Below, piece by piece: positions 1-8,118 of a stretch of 64,000 nt of DNA. The position numbers and the translations under genes are program-made. The stretch's first letter is position 1, and each line of letters opens with the position of its first letter. The notes below the pieces were generated by a model. It was not told the DNA's origin and made no database searches. It saw only the letters and a list, made by a program, of their open reading frames with translations. This DNA comes from Gp6-AA40 sp035649635 (lineage in GTDB: Bacteria; Acidobacteriota; Vicinamibacteria; Vicinamibacterales; UBA2999): the NCBI GenBank assembly GCA_035649635.1, contig DASRJE010000205.1:1-64000 (forward strand). Direction: 5' to 3'.

Positions 1-161
1 CCGGGAGACAGCGTCGCCGTGGCGACCTGGTAGAGCAGCGGTTGGAAGACGTGATGGTTGCGCCGATCGATCAGCGTGACGCGGACGTCCGCGTTGCGGA
101 GGGCTCGCGCGGCGGACAGGCCGCCAAAGCCGCCGCCGATAATCACAATGTGAGGAGTCAC
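1..161 (-). CDS. NAD(P)/FAD-dependent oxidoreductase, NDH-2-like (N-terminal part)
   Basis: Only the first 53 codons are in the window; the gene runs off the left edge. The frame opens with GTG at 161 because the nearby ATG frame stops after two codons. It begins with a Rossmann FAD-binding loop (GGGFGG near residues 9-14), followed by an acidic beta2 end (LIDRRNHH) and the FQPLLYQVAT segment. That combination is typical of type II NADH dehydrogenases, which pass electrons from NADH to quinone at the inner membrane without pumping protons. It lies downstream of, and on the same strand as, the molybdenum hydroxylase at 301-2517, separated by a repeat-rich gap. Family assignment is good; the exact substrate cannot be judged from this fragment. 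Confidence 0.8.
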   Translation of the reverse strand, partial: MTPHIVIIGGGFGGLSAARALRNADVRVTLIDRRNHHVFQPLLYQVATATLSP

Positions 162-175
162 AGCATTGTTGAGGG

Positions 176-283
176 TTGATCTTTGATTATTGATTCCTTG
201 TTGATTGTTGATTGTTGATTGACGATTGGAAATCAACAATCACTAATCGACAATCAACAACGTTTCAACAATCAAAGATCAGC
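176..283. repeat. Long imperfect inverted repeat made of TTGATTG-like words
   Basis: The gap between two minus-strand genes is AT-rich and unlike its surroundings. The left arm (about 176-222) repeats the word TTGATTG / TTGATTGT, and the right arm (about 231-283) is its imperfect reverse complement. The outer ends TTGATCTTTGATT and AATCAAAGATCA pair well. The loop is roughly ten bases. It could act as a transcript-end hairpin or a REP-like element; no T-tract supports a classic terminator. Confidence 0.75.
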
Positions 284-300
284 CATTCAACAAGGAGTTA

Positions 301-2517
301 TCAAGCCCAGCGGAAACCCTGCTTCGAGATCGGCAGCGACCTGATCCGCCTGCCTGTTGCGGCGAAGATCGCGTTTGCCAGCGCCGGAATCGTCGGCGGA
401 AGAGCGGGCTCACCCAGACCGGTCGGCGGATTGTCGGTGGTCAGGAAGTGGACATCGACGTCGGGTGCCTGAGGGATCCGCACCGTCGGGTACTGATGGA
501 AATTGCTCTGCACGGCTTTGCCGCCCTGAATGGCAATCTCCCATCCCATCAGGTGGCTCATGCCCTCGACGACGGCGCCCTGGCTCTGATTGGTGGCACT
601 GCTCGGGTTCACGATCTGACGTCCGACGTCGCCGACGACCCATACCTTGTTCACTTTCACGCGGTTGAGTGAGTCAACGCTGACTTCGGCGACGTTGGCG
701 AAATAACCGCGATGGCTGTATTGGAAACCAACGCCCATCGCTGTGCCTTTCGGCAACTGGCGCTTGCCCCATCCCGATCGGTCGCGCACGGCCTCGAGCA
801 CACCTGCCATGCGTCCGGCGTCGAATCCGTTGCCACCCTGCTGCGGCTCCGGCATCGCCGGCCCGTTCAGCATCTCCAGGCGAAACCCGATCGGATCTTT
901 GCCTGCGGTAATCGCGATCTCGTCGATGAACGACTGGAAGACGAACGAGAACGCATTACTGCGCGGCGCGCGGTGCGCACCAGTTGGTACGCCCAACGCC
1001 ATCAGCGTCGCCTGAAAGTCGTAGTTGGGGATGAAACGCGCGGGGAACTCGACGCCAGGGATGTTGGCCGAGTTGGAGAATCCCTGCTCACCCCTGGAGT
1101 TGTCGCCATAGCTGACGAAGTGATTGCGCCATGCCACGAGCTTGCCGGACGTATCGACACCAGCCTTCAGGAAGTGGAAGCCTCCCGGACGATAGTGGTC
1201 GTGATGCATGTCATCTTCACGCGTCCACAACACCTTGACCGGAACCCCGATCTGCTTGGTGATAGCCGCCGCCTCTCCCATGTAGTCGTTGGTCAATCGC
1301 CGGCCGAATCCACCACCAGCGCGCTGGATGTGGATCGTGATGTTCGATTCCGGAATCCCGAGCGCGCTCGCGACCAGCTGACGGCCGTTGGCCGGCGTCT
1401 GCGTGGGCGCCCAGATCTCCATTTCGCCGTCCTTCCAGTGCGCAGTACAGTTCTGCGGCTCCAGCGGCGCATGCGAGATAAATGGATAGTCGTAGGCCGC
1501 TTCGATCACCTTGGCAGCACCCTGGAGCGCCTGATCGGCATTGCCATCGACACGCAGCGGAAAGCCGGGCTTCTGGGTCGCAAGCTCTTTCGCGCGGGTC
1601 GCAAACCCTTCGCTGCTCTGCTGCGCCGTGGCACCTTCGTTCCACTGGACCTGCAGTTTCTCGCGCGCCGTCTTCGCCTGCCACCAGCTGTCGGCAACGA
1701 TGGCCACGCCCGGCATCAGCCCACGCAGATCGTCGGTACCGGCAACCGCGAACACGTGACGCACACCGGGCATCGCCTTGATCTGATCGTAGTTCGCGCT
1801 CACGACTTTGCCGCCGTACACCGGACACTTCTCGTATACCGCCCACAGCATTCCTGGCAGTGTGAAGTCGATTCCAAACGTCGGCTGCCCGGTCACGATC
1901 CGCGCATTGTCGACGCCCTTCGTGAACTTGCCGATGATCTTGTAGTCGGCCGCGGGCTTGAGCTTCACCGTCCGCATATCCGGTGGCGTCATCGTCGCGG
2001 CACGAGACGTCAGCTCGCCGTAGGTCATCGTGCGGCCACTCGCGCGATGGGATACGTGAGCGTCGGCGGCGACGCATTCCGATGCCGCCACCTTCCACTC
2101 CTGCGCGGCCGCGGCAACGAGCAGCTCGCGAATCGTGGCGCCCACCCGCCGCAACGGATCCCAGTTGGTCGGCGTGGCCGTGCTGCCGCCCGCGTTCTGC
2201 CGTCCATACTTCGTTTCGTCGAGATCGGCCTGCTCGATGCGAATACCTGCCCACGGGACACCGAGCTCGTCGGCAAGGATCATCGGCAGCGATGTCTTGA
2301 TGCCCTGACCGATCTCGGGGTTCTTCGAAACGATCGTGACGACGTTATCAGGCGTGATCTTGATGAAGGCATTCGGGACGAAGGCCTGCCCGGTTCCCTG
2401 CGCCACCACCCGCGCGACCGGTTCAAGGTACGCGGCCACGAGCATGCCGCCTCCGGCCAGGGCCGAGACGCGCAGAAATGACCGCCGATCGAGCTGGTAT
2501 GAAGGATTCTTCGTCAT
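301..2517 (-). CDS. Molybdopterin-binding large subunit of a xanthine dehydrogenase-family enzyme (IorB-like), Tat-exported
   Basis: The 738-residue protein starts with a twin-arginine signal (RRSFLRV at 11-17, then a hydrophobic stretch and a cleavage-like AQ near 40), so it should act in the periplasm. Conserved molybdenum-hydroxylase segments are visible: HAPLEPQNCTAH, GGGFGRRL, a GAHRAP segment and GLGEPALPP, whose Glu (about 703) matches the catalytic base of the family. Length fits isoquinoline 1-oxidoreductase beta / aldehyde dehydrogenase large subunits. These enzymes hydroxylate N-heterocycles or oxidise aldehydes and need a small 2Fe-2S partner. No such partner is adjacent: upstream is a divergent CHRD gene and downstream an NDH-2-like gene. 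The partner may be elsewhere. Substrate unknown. Confidence 0.88.
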   Translation of the reverse strand: MTKNPSYQLDRRSFLRVSALAGGGMLVAAYLEPVARVVAQGTGQAFVPNAFIKITPDNVVTIVSKNPEIGQGIKTSLPMILADELGVPWAGIRIEQADLDETKYGRQNAGGSTATPTNWDPLRRVGATIRELLVAAAAQEWKVAASECVAADAHVSHRASGRTMTYGELTSRAATMTPPDMRTVKLKPAADYKIIGKFTKGVDNARIVTGQPTFGIDFTLPGMLWAVYEKCPVYGGKVVSANYDQIKAMPGVRHVFAVAGTDDLRGLMPGVAIVADSWWQAKTAREKLQVQWNEGATAQQSSEGFATRAKELATQKPGFPLRVDGNADQALQGAAKVIEAAYDYPFISHAPLEPQNCTAHWKDGEMEIWAPTQTPANGRQLVASALGIPESNITIHIQRAGGGFGRRLTNDYMGEAAAITKQIGVPVKVLWTREDDMHHDHYRPGGFHFLKAGVDTSGKLVAWRNHFVSYGDNSRGEQGFSNSANIPGVEFPARFIPNYDFQATLMALGVPTGAHRAPRSNAFSFVFQSFIDEIAITAGKDPIGFRLEMLNGPAMPEPQQGGNGFDAGRMAGVLEAVRDRSGWGKRQLPKGTAMGVGFQYSHRGYFANVAEVSVDSLNRVKVNKVWVVGDVGRQIVNPSSATNQSQGAVVEGMSHLMGWEIAIQGGKAVQSNFHQYPTVRIPQAPDVDVHFLTTDNPPTGLGEPALPPTIPALANAIFAATGRRIRSLPISKQGFRWA

Positions 2518-2647
2518 CGTGATCCTTATAGGGCTTACAGGCTTTGGGGACTACGGATTACGGGCGGCAACATTGTAAGATACGCGCGCCGTTTGACCGT
2601 CGCTCGGGGAGTCTCGGGTGATGGCGACGGACGTCCCGAGGTACACG

Positions 2648-3085
2648 ATGACCCGCAGCTTTCTTATTGTCGCGATCACCATAGCCGCCGTAGTCCCGCT
2701 CTCTTTGTCTGCGCAAAGCGATACCTACACAGCACGGCTGGGATGGGTTCCGACGACGCCCACGGACCGGCCCAACGTCACCGGAAAGGGTTCGGCGACT
2801 GCCACGCTAGCCGGACGGAAACTGACGATCTCGGGGTCGTTTGAAGGATTGGCGGCGCCGGCAACAGTTGCCCGGCTCCACGGCGGTATCGCCAAGGGCG
2901 CTCGAGGCGCGGCAATCGGAGACCTCACGGTCACCCAAGCGGCGGCCGGAAAGCTGTCCGGTTCGTTCGACCTGACGCCTCAACAGCTTGAATCGCTGAA
3001 GCAAGGCAAGTTGTACATTCAGCTGCATACGGCCAAAGGCGTTCCGCCTGATGGAAGCACGCTTTGGGGTTGGTTTCTGAAATGA
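2648..3085 (+). CDS. Secreted CHRD-domain protein
   Basis: Starting at ATG 2648 gives 145 residues opening with a clean signal peptide (MTRSFLIVAI..., cleavage near LSAQS); an in-frame ATG at 2618 would bury the signal. The rest matches the CHRD fold in pattern: alternating beta strands, the LHGGIAKGARG segment, a mid-region LTPQQLESLKQGKLYIQLHT and a terminal GWFLK. CHRD domains occur in chordin and in many bacterial exported proteins; their bacterial role is not established. It lies upstream of, and on the same strand as, the PQQ dehydrogenase, with a small tandem repeat between. Function beyond export is unknown. Confidence 0.72.
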   Translation: MTRSFLIVAITIAAVVPLSLSAQSDTYTARLGWVPTTPTDRPNVTGKGSATATLAGRKLTISGSFEGLAAPATVARLHGGIAKGARGAAIGDLTVTQAAAGKLSGSFDLTPQQLESLKQGKLYIQLHTAKGVPPDGSTLWGWFLK

Positions 3086-3097
3086 GCTGAAACCCGC

Positions 3098-3130
3098 GAA
3101 TTCCGAGTCCCGGATCCCGAGTCCCGGACA
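3098..3130. repeat. Tandem GAGTCCCGGATCC-type microrepeat
   Basis: Two copies of CCGAGTCCCGGA(T/C) sit 14 bases apart between the CHRD gene and the PQQ dehydrogenase. The reverse complement reads GGGACTCGGGATCCGGGACTCGG, the same wording as the in-frame insertion at 18406-18480. Confidence 0.7.
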
Positions 3131-3148
3131 TCGATCGAGGTCACCATC

Positions 3149-5311
3149 ATGCTTCGCAAGAACACTGCACTCCTGGCTGCCTTTGTGAGTCTTGTCGCCT
3201 CTGGTGTGCTCCTCACCGGTCAGCAGCCGACTGGCGGGCCATATACTGCGGAGCAAGCCACGGCCGGCAAAACCGCATACGAAGCCAGCTGCGCGGCTTG
3301 TCACGGCTCCGATCTGATGGGAGCCCCTCCGCTCGCGGGTGAAGGCTTCATTGGCGGCTGGCGCACGCGCACGACGCGGGACATGTATGGACTGATTCGT
3401 ACGACGATGCCCGCGGACAATCCTGGCGGGCTGTCCGAACCGACCTACGCCAACATCGTTGCCTACATCCTTCAATACAACGGCGTCGCGGCGGGAACGA
3501 CCCCACTGACACCGACGACCGATGTGAGGATTGGTGGACCCGCACCAGCGGCTGCTGCTCCCGCGCGCGGCGCCGCGCCTCCAGCGGCGGCTGCCCAGGC
3601 GCCGGCGGGACGGGGCGCGGGTGCTCAAGGCGCTGCCGCGGGTGGCGGACGTGGACGCGGGCAGGAACCAGCGCCCACCGGTCTCACCGTGAAAGGCGAA
3701 GTGAAGAACTTCGCACGTGTCACCGACGAGATGCTGCGCAACCCGGCGCCGGGCGATTGGCCGATGATCCGGCACGATCAGTTCGCCTCGAGCTACAGCC
3801 CGCTCACGCAGATCACGCGCGACAACGCGCAGGATCTTCAGCTTCAGTGGATCTGGCCAATGAACGAGGGTGGGACGAATCAACCCTCACCGCTCGCGTA
3901 TAACGGCACCATCTTCCTCAACAACACCGGCGGCATCGTCCAGGCGCTCGACGGCAAGACCGGCGATCTGATCTGGGAGCAGCGCCTTGGCGTCAACCTC
4001 GCGATGCGCGGCATGACGCTCTATGACGACAAGCTGTTCCTGGCGTTGAGCAACGCGCATCTCGTCGCGCTCAACGCGCGCACTGGAGAAGTCGTCTGGG
4101 ACGTGGCGATGCCTGACGGCCGCGGCAGCTCCAGCGGTCCGCTCGTGGCGAAAGGGAAAGTCATTCAGGGTATGGGCGGCTGCTCACAGTACGTCGAGCA
4201 GAAGTGCTTCATCAGCGCCTATGACGCCGCGACCGGCAAGCAGCTTTGGAGATTCCACACCGTCGCGCGCGACGGCGAGCCCGGTGGAAACACATGGGGC
4301 AGCCTATCGAATCTGTTCCGAGCTGGCGGCGAGAGCTGGATTACGGGCAGCTACGATCCAGAACTGAACCTGACGTACTGGGGCACGGCGCAGGCCAAGC
4401 CGTGGATGCCCGTCAGCCGCGGCATGTACACGCTCGACAAGGCGCTGTATACCAGCTCGACTCTCGCGCTCGACGTCGACACCGGCAAGCTGGCCTGGTA
4501 CTTCTCGCACGCGCCCGGTGAAGCACTCGACCTCGATATCGTGTTCGAGCGCGTGCTCGTCGACAGCGGCGGGCAGAACCTGGTGTTCACCATCGGGAAG
4601 GACGCGGTGTTGTGGAAGCTCGATCGCAAGACGGGCAAGTACCTCGCGCACAAGGAAGCCACGTTCCAGAACGTCTGGGAGAGCTTCGATCCGAAGACGG
4701 GCGAACCTCGCTATCGCGCTGACATCATCGACCACGAGGTCGGCCAGTGGATCGATGGATGCCCAAGCACCGAAGGCGGGAAGAACTGGCAGGCCATGAG
4801 CCATAACCGCGCCACCAACCAACTGATCATTCCGATCAGCCAGAGCTGCATCGCCATCCGCGCACAGAAGATCGAGCAGATTGCGGGCGGTGGCAGCGGG
4901 GGCGGCGCCGATCGCCGCTTTTACGAGATGCCAGGCACCGACGGTAACATCGGCAAGCTCGCTGCGTTCGACGTCAACAGCTTGAAGGAAATGTGGGCGC
5001 TGCAACAGCGCGCGCCCTTCCTGACGTCGGTGCTGTCGACGGCGGGCGGCGTCGCCTTCGTTGGCGACCTCGATCGTGAATTCAAGGCCGTGGACGTCAG
5101 AAGCGGCAAGGTGCTGTGGCGCACTCGCCTGAGCACCTCGGTGCAGGGCTTCCCGATTTCGTTCTCCATCGACGGCCGGCAGTACGTCGCAGTCACTACC
5201 GGGCTGGGTGGTGGCAGCCCTCGACTGGTGCCGACAACAATCGCTCCCGAAATCCGGGTGCCCACGACTGGACAAGCGCTGTACGTGTTTGCGCTGCCCG
5301 AACGGCGTTAG
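3149..5311 (+). CDS. Cytochrome c-PQQ-dependent dehydrogenase (quinoprotein)
   Basis: The 720-residue protein has an N-terminal signal sequence, a class I cytochrome c domain (CAACH heme motif at 48-52, likely axial Met in the TTMPAD segment), an Ala/Gly/Pro-rich linker at about 120-175, then an eight-bladed quinoprotein propeller (repeated WxxxLD/G blade motifs such as ALDGKTGDLIWEQ and ALDVDTGKLAWYF). It should oxidise a small alcohol or sugar in the periplasm and pass electrons through its own heme. The usual quinoprotein ADH order is propeller then cytochrome, so the N-terminal heme here is the reverse arrangement, shared with the paralogue at 18566-20524. Substrate is not predictable from sequence. 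Confidence 0.88.
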   Translation: MLRKNTALLAAFVSLVASGVLLTGQQPTGGPYTAEQATAGKTAYEASCAACHGSDLMGAPPLAGEGFIGGWRTRTTRDMYGLIRTTMPADNPGGLSEPTYANIVAYILQYNGVAAGTTPLTPTTDVRIGGPAPAAAAPARGAAPPAAAAQAPAGRGAGAQGAAAGGGRGRGQEPAPTGLTVKGEVKNFARVTDEMLRNPAPGDWPMIRHDQFASSYSPLTQITRDNAQDLQLQWIWPMNEGGTNQPSPLAYNGTIFLNNTGGIVQALDGKTGDLIWEQRLGVNLAMRGMTLYDDKLFLALSNAHLVALNARTGEVVWDVAMPDGRGSSSGPLVAKGKVIQGMGGCSQYVEQKCFISAYDAATGKQLWRFHTVARDGEPGGNTWGSLSNLFRAGGESWITGSYDPELNLTYWGTAQAKPWMPVSRGMYTLDKALYTSSTLALDVDTGKLAWYFSHAPGEALDLDIVFERVLVDSGGQNLVFTIGKDAVLWKLDRKTGKYLAHKEATFQNVWESFDPKTGEPRYRADIIDHEVGQWIDGCPSTEGGKNWQAMSHNRATNQLIIPISQSCIAIRAQKIEQIAGGGSGGGADRRFYEMPGTDGNIGKLAAFDVNSLKEMWALQQRAPFLTSVLSTAGGVAFVGDLDREFKAVDVRSGKVLWRTRLSTSVQGFPISFSIDGRQYVAVTTGLGGGSPRLVPTTIAPEIRVPTTGQALYVFALPERR

Positions 5312-5319
5312 CGCATTTT

Positions 5320-5420
5320 CAGAACGACGTAGAGCGGGGGCTTTCCTGTCCACCGTAGCCCTTCGGCGAAGGTGGAAGCCCCCGCGTTGACTGCGCAGGC
5401 TGAAGGCTGCGCTCTACGAC
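5320..5420. repeat. REP-like intergenic element, copy 1
   Basis: About 100 bases bounded by GTAGAGCG and CGCTCTAC, with two nested arms (GGGGGCTTTCC / GGAAGCCCCC and GCGCAGGCT / AGGCTGCGC). It matches the reverse complement of 25832-25933 over nearly its whole length, so this is a dispersed, invertible, transcribed-hairpin type repeat. It sits between two convergent genes. Confidence 0.85.
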
Positions 5421-5451
5421 AAATCAATTCACGGTTCGCGCAGGACGGCCG

Positions 5452-5835
5452 TCAATCGCCCTGCGTGTGAGCGCGCTGACGGGCCGCCAGATAGCGATCC
5501 AGCTCCGCCACGTCCTTGAATACCGCCACGCCTGGAAGCGATCTCATGATCTCGAACACTTCCTGAATTTGCGGCTGCATGTGGACGAAGGACGCTTGCC
5601 CGCCGCGCTCCTTGAGCGTCTTGCGCGTCAGAGCAAAGACCCGCAGGCCGGCGCTGCTGATGAATGTCAATTGCGCCAGATCGAATACGACGTCCGTGGT
5701 CGGGCCGGTCAGCACGGGCGCGAGTCGCTTTTCCAATTCGGGAGCAGTGGCGGTGTCAAGGCTTCCCTTCAGCTTGACGGTGACGGCTCCAGCGTCCTGC
5801 ACGGCGACGTTTTGAATTTGGATTTCAAGTGGCAT
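5452..5835 (-). CDS. STAS-domain anti-sigma factor antagonist
   Basis: A 127-residue single-domain STAS protein of the SpoIIAA/RsbV type. The phosphorylatable serine lies in the motif FISSAGLRV (Ser60 or Ser61), at the usual end of strand beta3. Such proteins bind a kinase/anti-sigma partner when unphosphorylated and are released when phosphorylated. It lies just downstream of, and on the same strand as, the receiver-phosphatase-kinase fusion at 6022-7572, separated by an inverted-repeat gap, and a second antagonist is divergent at 7687. These three genes look like one signalling module. Confidence 0.9.
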   Translation of the reverse strand: MPLEIQIQNVAVQDAGAVTVKLKGSLDTATAPELEKRLAPVLTGPTTDVVFDLAQLTFISSAGLRVFALTRKTLKERGGQASFVHMQPQIQEVFEIMRSLPGVAVFKDVAELDRYLAARQRAHTQGD

Positions 5836-5873
5836 ATGGGTTCCGTTCTGGAAGCTCGTTTGACCTGACCCCG

Positions 5874-6011
5874 CCCGTTGTGCGGGCCTAAACGGGAATT
5901 TTGTACTCGTTGCCGCTACCGCACAACGGGCTGGCGCGCAGCGCGCGCCAAAGAGACGCTGTCAACTAGCCGAGGGCTTCGCGCATATCAGGGATGAGCC
6001 CTTGGCTAGTT
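5874..6011. repeat. Three consecutive inverted repeats between STAS and phosphatase genes
   Basis: Three hairpins follow each other: CCCGTTGTGCGG / CCGCACAACGGG (5874-5930), TGGCGCGC / GCGCGCCA (5932-5950) and AACTAGCCGAGGGCT / AGCCCTTGGCTAGTT (5964-6011, one mismatch). They occupy most of the 186-base gap and could end or attenuate transcription between the two genes. Confidence 0.7.
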
Positions 6012-6021
6012 AGCCAGCCGG

Positions 6022-7572
6022 TTAATCGATCCGCTTCGTCAGCCGCAAGACATTCTCGCCGCCTTCACGCCGATAGCGGATTTCGTCGACGTGACGACGG
6101 ACCAGTTCAATACCCCACCCGCCCGTCACATCATCATCGTCCGCTGGCGGACGACCCGGTGCGACGTCAGTGGGATCAAACTGCGGGCCGTCGTCTCGCA
6201 ACTCTATGACGAAGGAGTCGCGCCTGCGTTCGAGGACAACCTGAAATGTCCTCTTTGCGTCACGCTTCAGGGCGTGGTTGACAATGTTGCTGCCGCATTC
6301 CTCCAGCGCGAGCGCAAGGCCGAAGATGGCCCTGTCCGGCGCACGGTGTGACGCCGCGAATTGCTGCAACGTCTCCACGCCGCGCATGACCTCATCTGGC
6401 GTGGCGTGGAGTTCCACCGTCATCGAGTCGTTGGCATCTACTTTCAACGTCAGGATCGCGATGTCGTCGGACTGGGGGACGTCGCCGGCAAACACCCGGA
6501 CTTTCTGGAGCACACGCGCGGTAACCGCGGTCGCGGACTGGCCAGCGCATCCGGCCGCCTCGGCCAGCAATCGTTCGCTGCCGTAGCATTCGTCGCGCTG
6601 ATTGAACGCTTCGCTCACACCATCAGAGTAGAGGATCAAGGCGTCTCCCGGGTTCAATGTCCGCTCCGTCCGCTCGAATTGAACGCCGGTCTCAAAGCCC
6701 AGCGCCGTGCCGAGCTTGTCCACCGCCCAGCGTGGCGGCTGGTTGGCCGGCAACAACACCGGGCGACAATGCCCCGCGTTGGCCAACGTGAGCCGATGCG
6801 ACTTCGGCTCGAACACCGCGCACACCAACGTCACGAACATGCCTGCCGGGTTGTCGGCGGCGAGTTCATCGTTCAGGCGTGCGAGGATGCGCTCCGGTTC
6901 GGCAATGTCGCGCGCGAGCAGTCGTGCCAGGCTGATCGCGCGCACCATGAACAGTGAGGCCGGAATGCCCTTGCCTGAAACGTCACCGAGAAACACGACC
7001 AATCGTTCGGAACCGGCGCCGCACACGCCGTAGAGATCGCCACCCACTTCGCGCGCGGGTTCGAGCACAGCACCGAAGCTCACGCCGTAATCCGCCTCCA
7101 ACTCCGAGAAATCGCGCGGCAACATGCCCATCTGAATGTCACGGGCGACTCGCAGTTCATTGGCGATCTGCTCCTTCACCGCGTCGCCGTACGCTTTCGC
7201 TTTCAGCAAAGATCGCACGCGCGCCTTCACTTCCAGCATGTCGAACGGCTTGGTCAGGTAGTCATTTCCACCCGCCTCGAAACCGCGCGTCTTGTGCTGG
7301 ACGTCTTCGAGCGATGAGAGGAACATGATCGGCACATCGGCCGTCTCGGGCATCTGACGCAGGCGGCGGCACACTTCATAGCCGTCCATGTCCGGCATGA
7401 CGATGTCGAGGAGGACGAGATCGGGTGGCGCGCGCCGAGCGGCCTGTAGCGCGGTTTCGCCGTTCAACGCGAGGCTGAGCTTATGGTCCACCTTCAAGCC
7501 TTCGACGAGGATGTCGAGATTGGCCTTGGTATCATCCACCAGCAGCACGCGGCAATCGGCGAGGGTCTTCAT
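6022..7572 (-). CDS. Response regulator with SpoIIE-type PP2C phosphatase and C-terminal HATPase (RsbU-RsbW-like fusion)
   Basis: This 516-residue cytoplasmic protein carries three domains. Residues 1-125 are a receiver with Asp13/Asp14, phospho-acceptor Asp56 (DLVLLDIVMPD) and Lys108 (LTKPFD). After a short coiled linker, about 165-377 is a PP2C phosphatase with metal-binding segments EVGGDLYG, GDVSGKG and YSDGVSEAF, ending QSDDIAI. Residues 383-516 form a GHKL kinase of the anti-sigma type (LEECGSNIVNHAL N-box, DDGPQFDP, GWGIELVRRHVD). A phosphorelay should switch the phosphatase, which dephosphorylates STAS antagonists, while the kinase domain rephosphorylates them. Both opposing activities in one chain beside two STAS genes make a compact partner switch. 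The target sigma factor is not adjacent. Confidence 0.92.
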   Translation of the reverse strand: MKTLADCRVLLVDDTKANLDILVEGLKVDHKLSLALNGETALQAARRAPPDLVLLDIVMPDMDGYEVCRRLRQMPETADVPIMFLSSLEDVQHKTRGFEAGGNDYLTKPFDMLEVKARVRSLLKAKAYGDAVKEQIANELRVARDIQMGMLPRDFSELEADYGVSFGAVLEPAREVGGDLYGVCGAGSERLVVFLGDVSGKGIPASLFMVRAISLARLLARDIAEPERILARLNDELAADNPAGMFVTLVCAVFEPKSHRLTLANAGHCRPVLLPANQPPRWAVDKLGTALGFETGVQFERTERTLNPGDALILYSDGVSEAFNQRDECYGSERLLAEAAGCAGQSATAVTARVLQKVRVFAGDVPQSDDIAILTLKVDANDSMTVELHATPDEVMRGVETLQQFAASHRAPDRAIFGLALALEECGSNIVNHALKRDAKRTFQVVLERRRDSFVIELRDDGPQFDPTDVAPGRPPADDDDVTGGWGIELVRRHVDEIRYRREGGENVLRLTKRID

Positions 7573-7686
7573 GTCGGCTGTGCGTCACCAAAAGAATACC
7601 TGTCCGGTGGCTGAGCTGTGAGTTCGATCTTGCGGGCGAATGCGTTGATAGGGTGCAGTTGAAGTCTGTGAAGTCAGGAGCTAGTC

Positions 7687-8040
7687 ATGAAGATTGAAGA
7701 ACGATCTTTAGGTTCCGTCGTCGTGCTCGACCTGGCTGGCAGGCTCGTGGCGGGCGAAGGCGTGGGTCAGTTGAAAGACAAGATTAACAGCCTGATCCTC
7801 CAGGGAACCCGGCAGATTCTGTTGAATCTCGCGGGTGTGTCCTATATCGACAGCAACGGCCTTGGCGAACTGGTCGCGTCGCACACGACGATGGTTCGGA
7901 ACGGAGGCCAGATCAAGCTGGTGAATCTCACGACACGAGTGCAGGATCTGCTGGCCATCTGCCGGTTGTCGACCGTGTTCGAGAGCTATGACTCGGAAGC
8001 GGAGGCACTGGGGACTTACCAGAGCGTCACGACGTCCTGA
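7687..8040 (+). CDS. STAS-domain anti-sigma factor antagonist
   Basis: A 117-residue SpoIIAA-like protein with the phosphorylation motif YIDSNGLG (Ser56). ATG 7687 follows a good AGGAG site by seven bases. It is transcribed divergently from the phosphatase-kinase fusion, about 115 bases apart, so the two may share a regulated promoter region. It differs from the other STAS protein (5452-5835) around the serine (DSNGLG versus SSAGLR), which suggests two antagonists of different affinity or partner. Confidence 0.9.
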   Translation: MKIEERSLGSVVVLDLAGRLVAGEGVGQLKDKINSLILQGTRQILLNLAGVSYIDSNGLGELVASHTTMVRNGGQIKLVNLTTRVQDLLAICRLSTVFESYDSEAEALGTYQSVTTS

Positions 8041-8073
8041 TGCTTTTCGACGCCCGCGTGGCAGAATTTGCGG

Positions 8074-8118
8074 GCCGATCTCGTAGGGCCCGAGCCGCGT
8101 GCCAGCCGCCAGCGTCAT
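8074..8118 (-). pseudogene. Remnant: first codons of a eukaryotic-like Ser/Thr kinase gene
   Basis: The reading starts MTLAAGTRLGPYEIG, the standard opening of acidobacterial Pkn-type kinases just before the glycine-rich loop. After GPYEIG the frame no longer resembles a kinase and the next gene on the plus strand begins. The ATG overlaps the stop of the fragment at 8115 in an ATGA arrangement, as in intact kinase operons. It is therefore the front of a deleted gene, not a functional ORF. Confidence 0.6.

Noticed and set aside
712..2481. 589-residue plus-strand frame opposite the molybdenum hydroxylase gene
   Set aside because: It lies antisense to a gene with clear conserved motifs; its composition is Arg/His/Leu-rich as expected from high-GC antisense frames and no motif was recognised.
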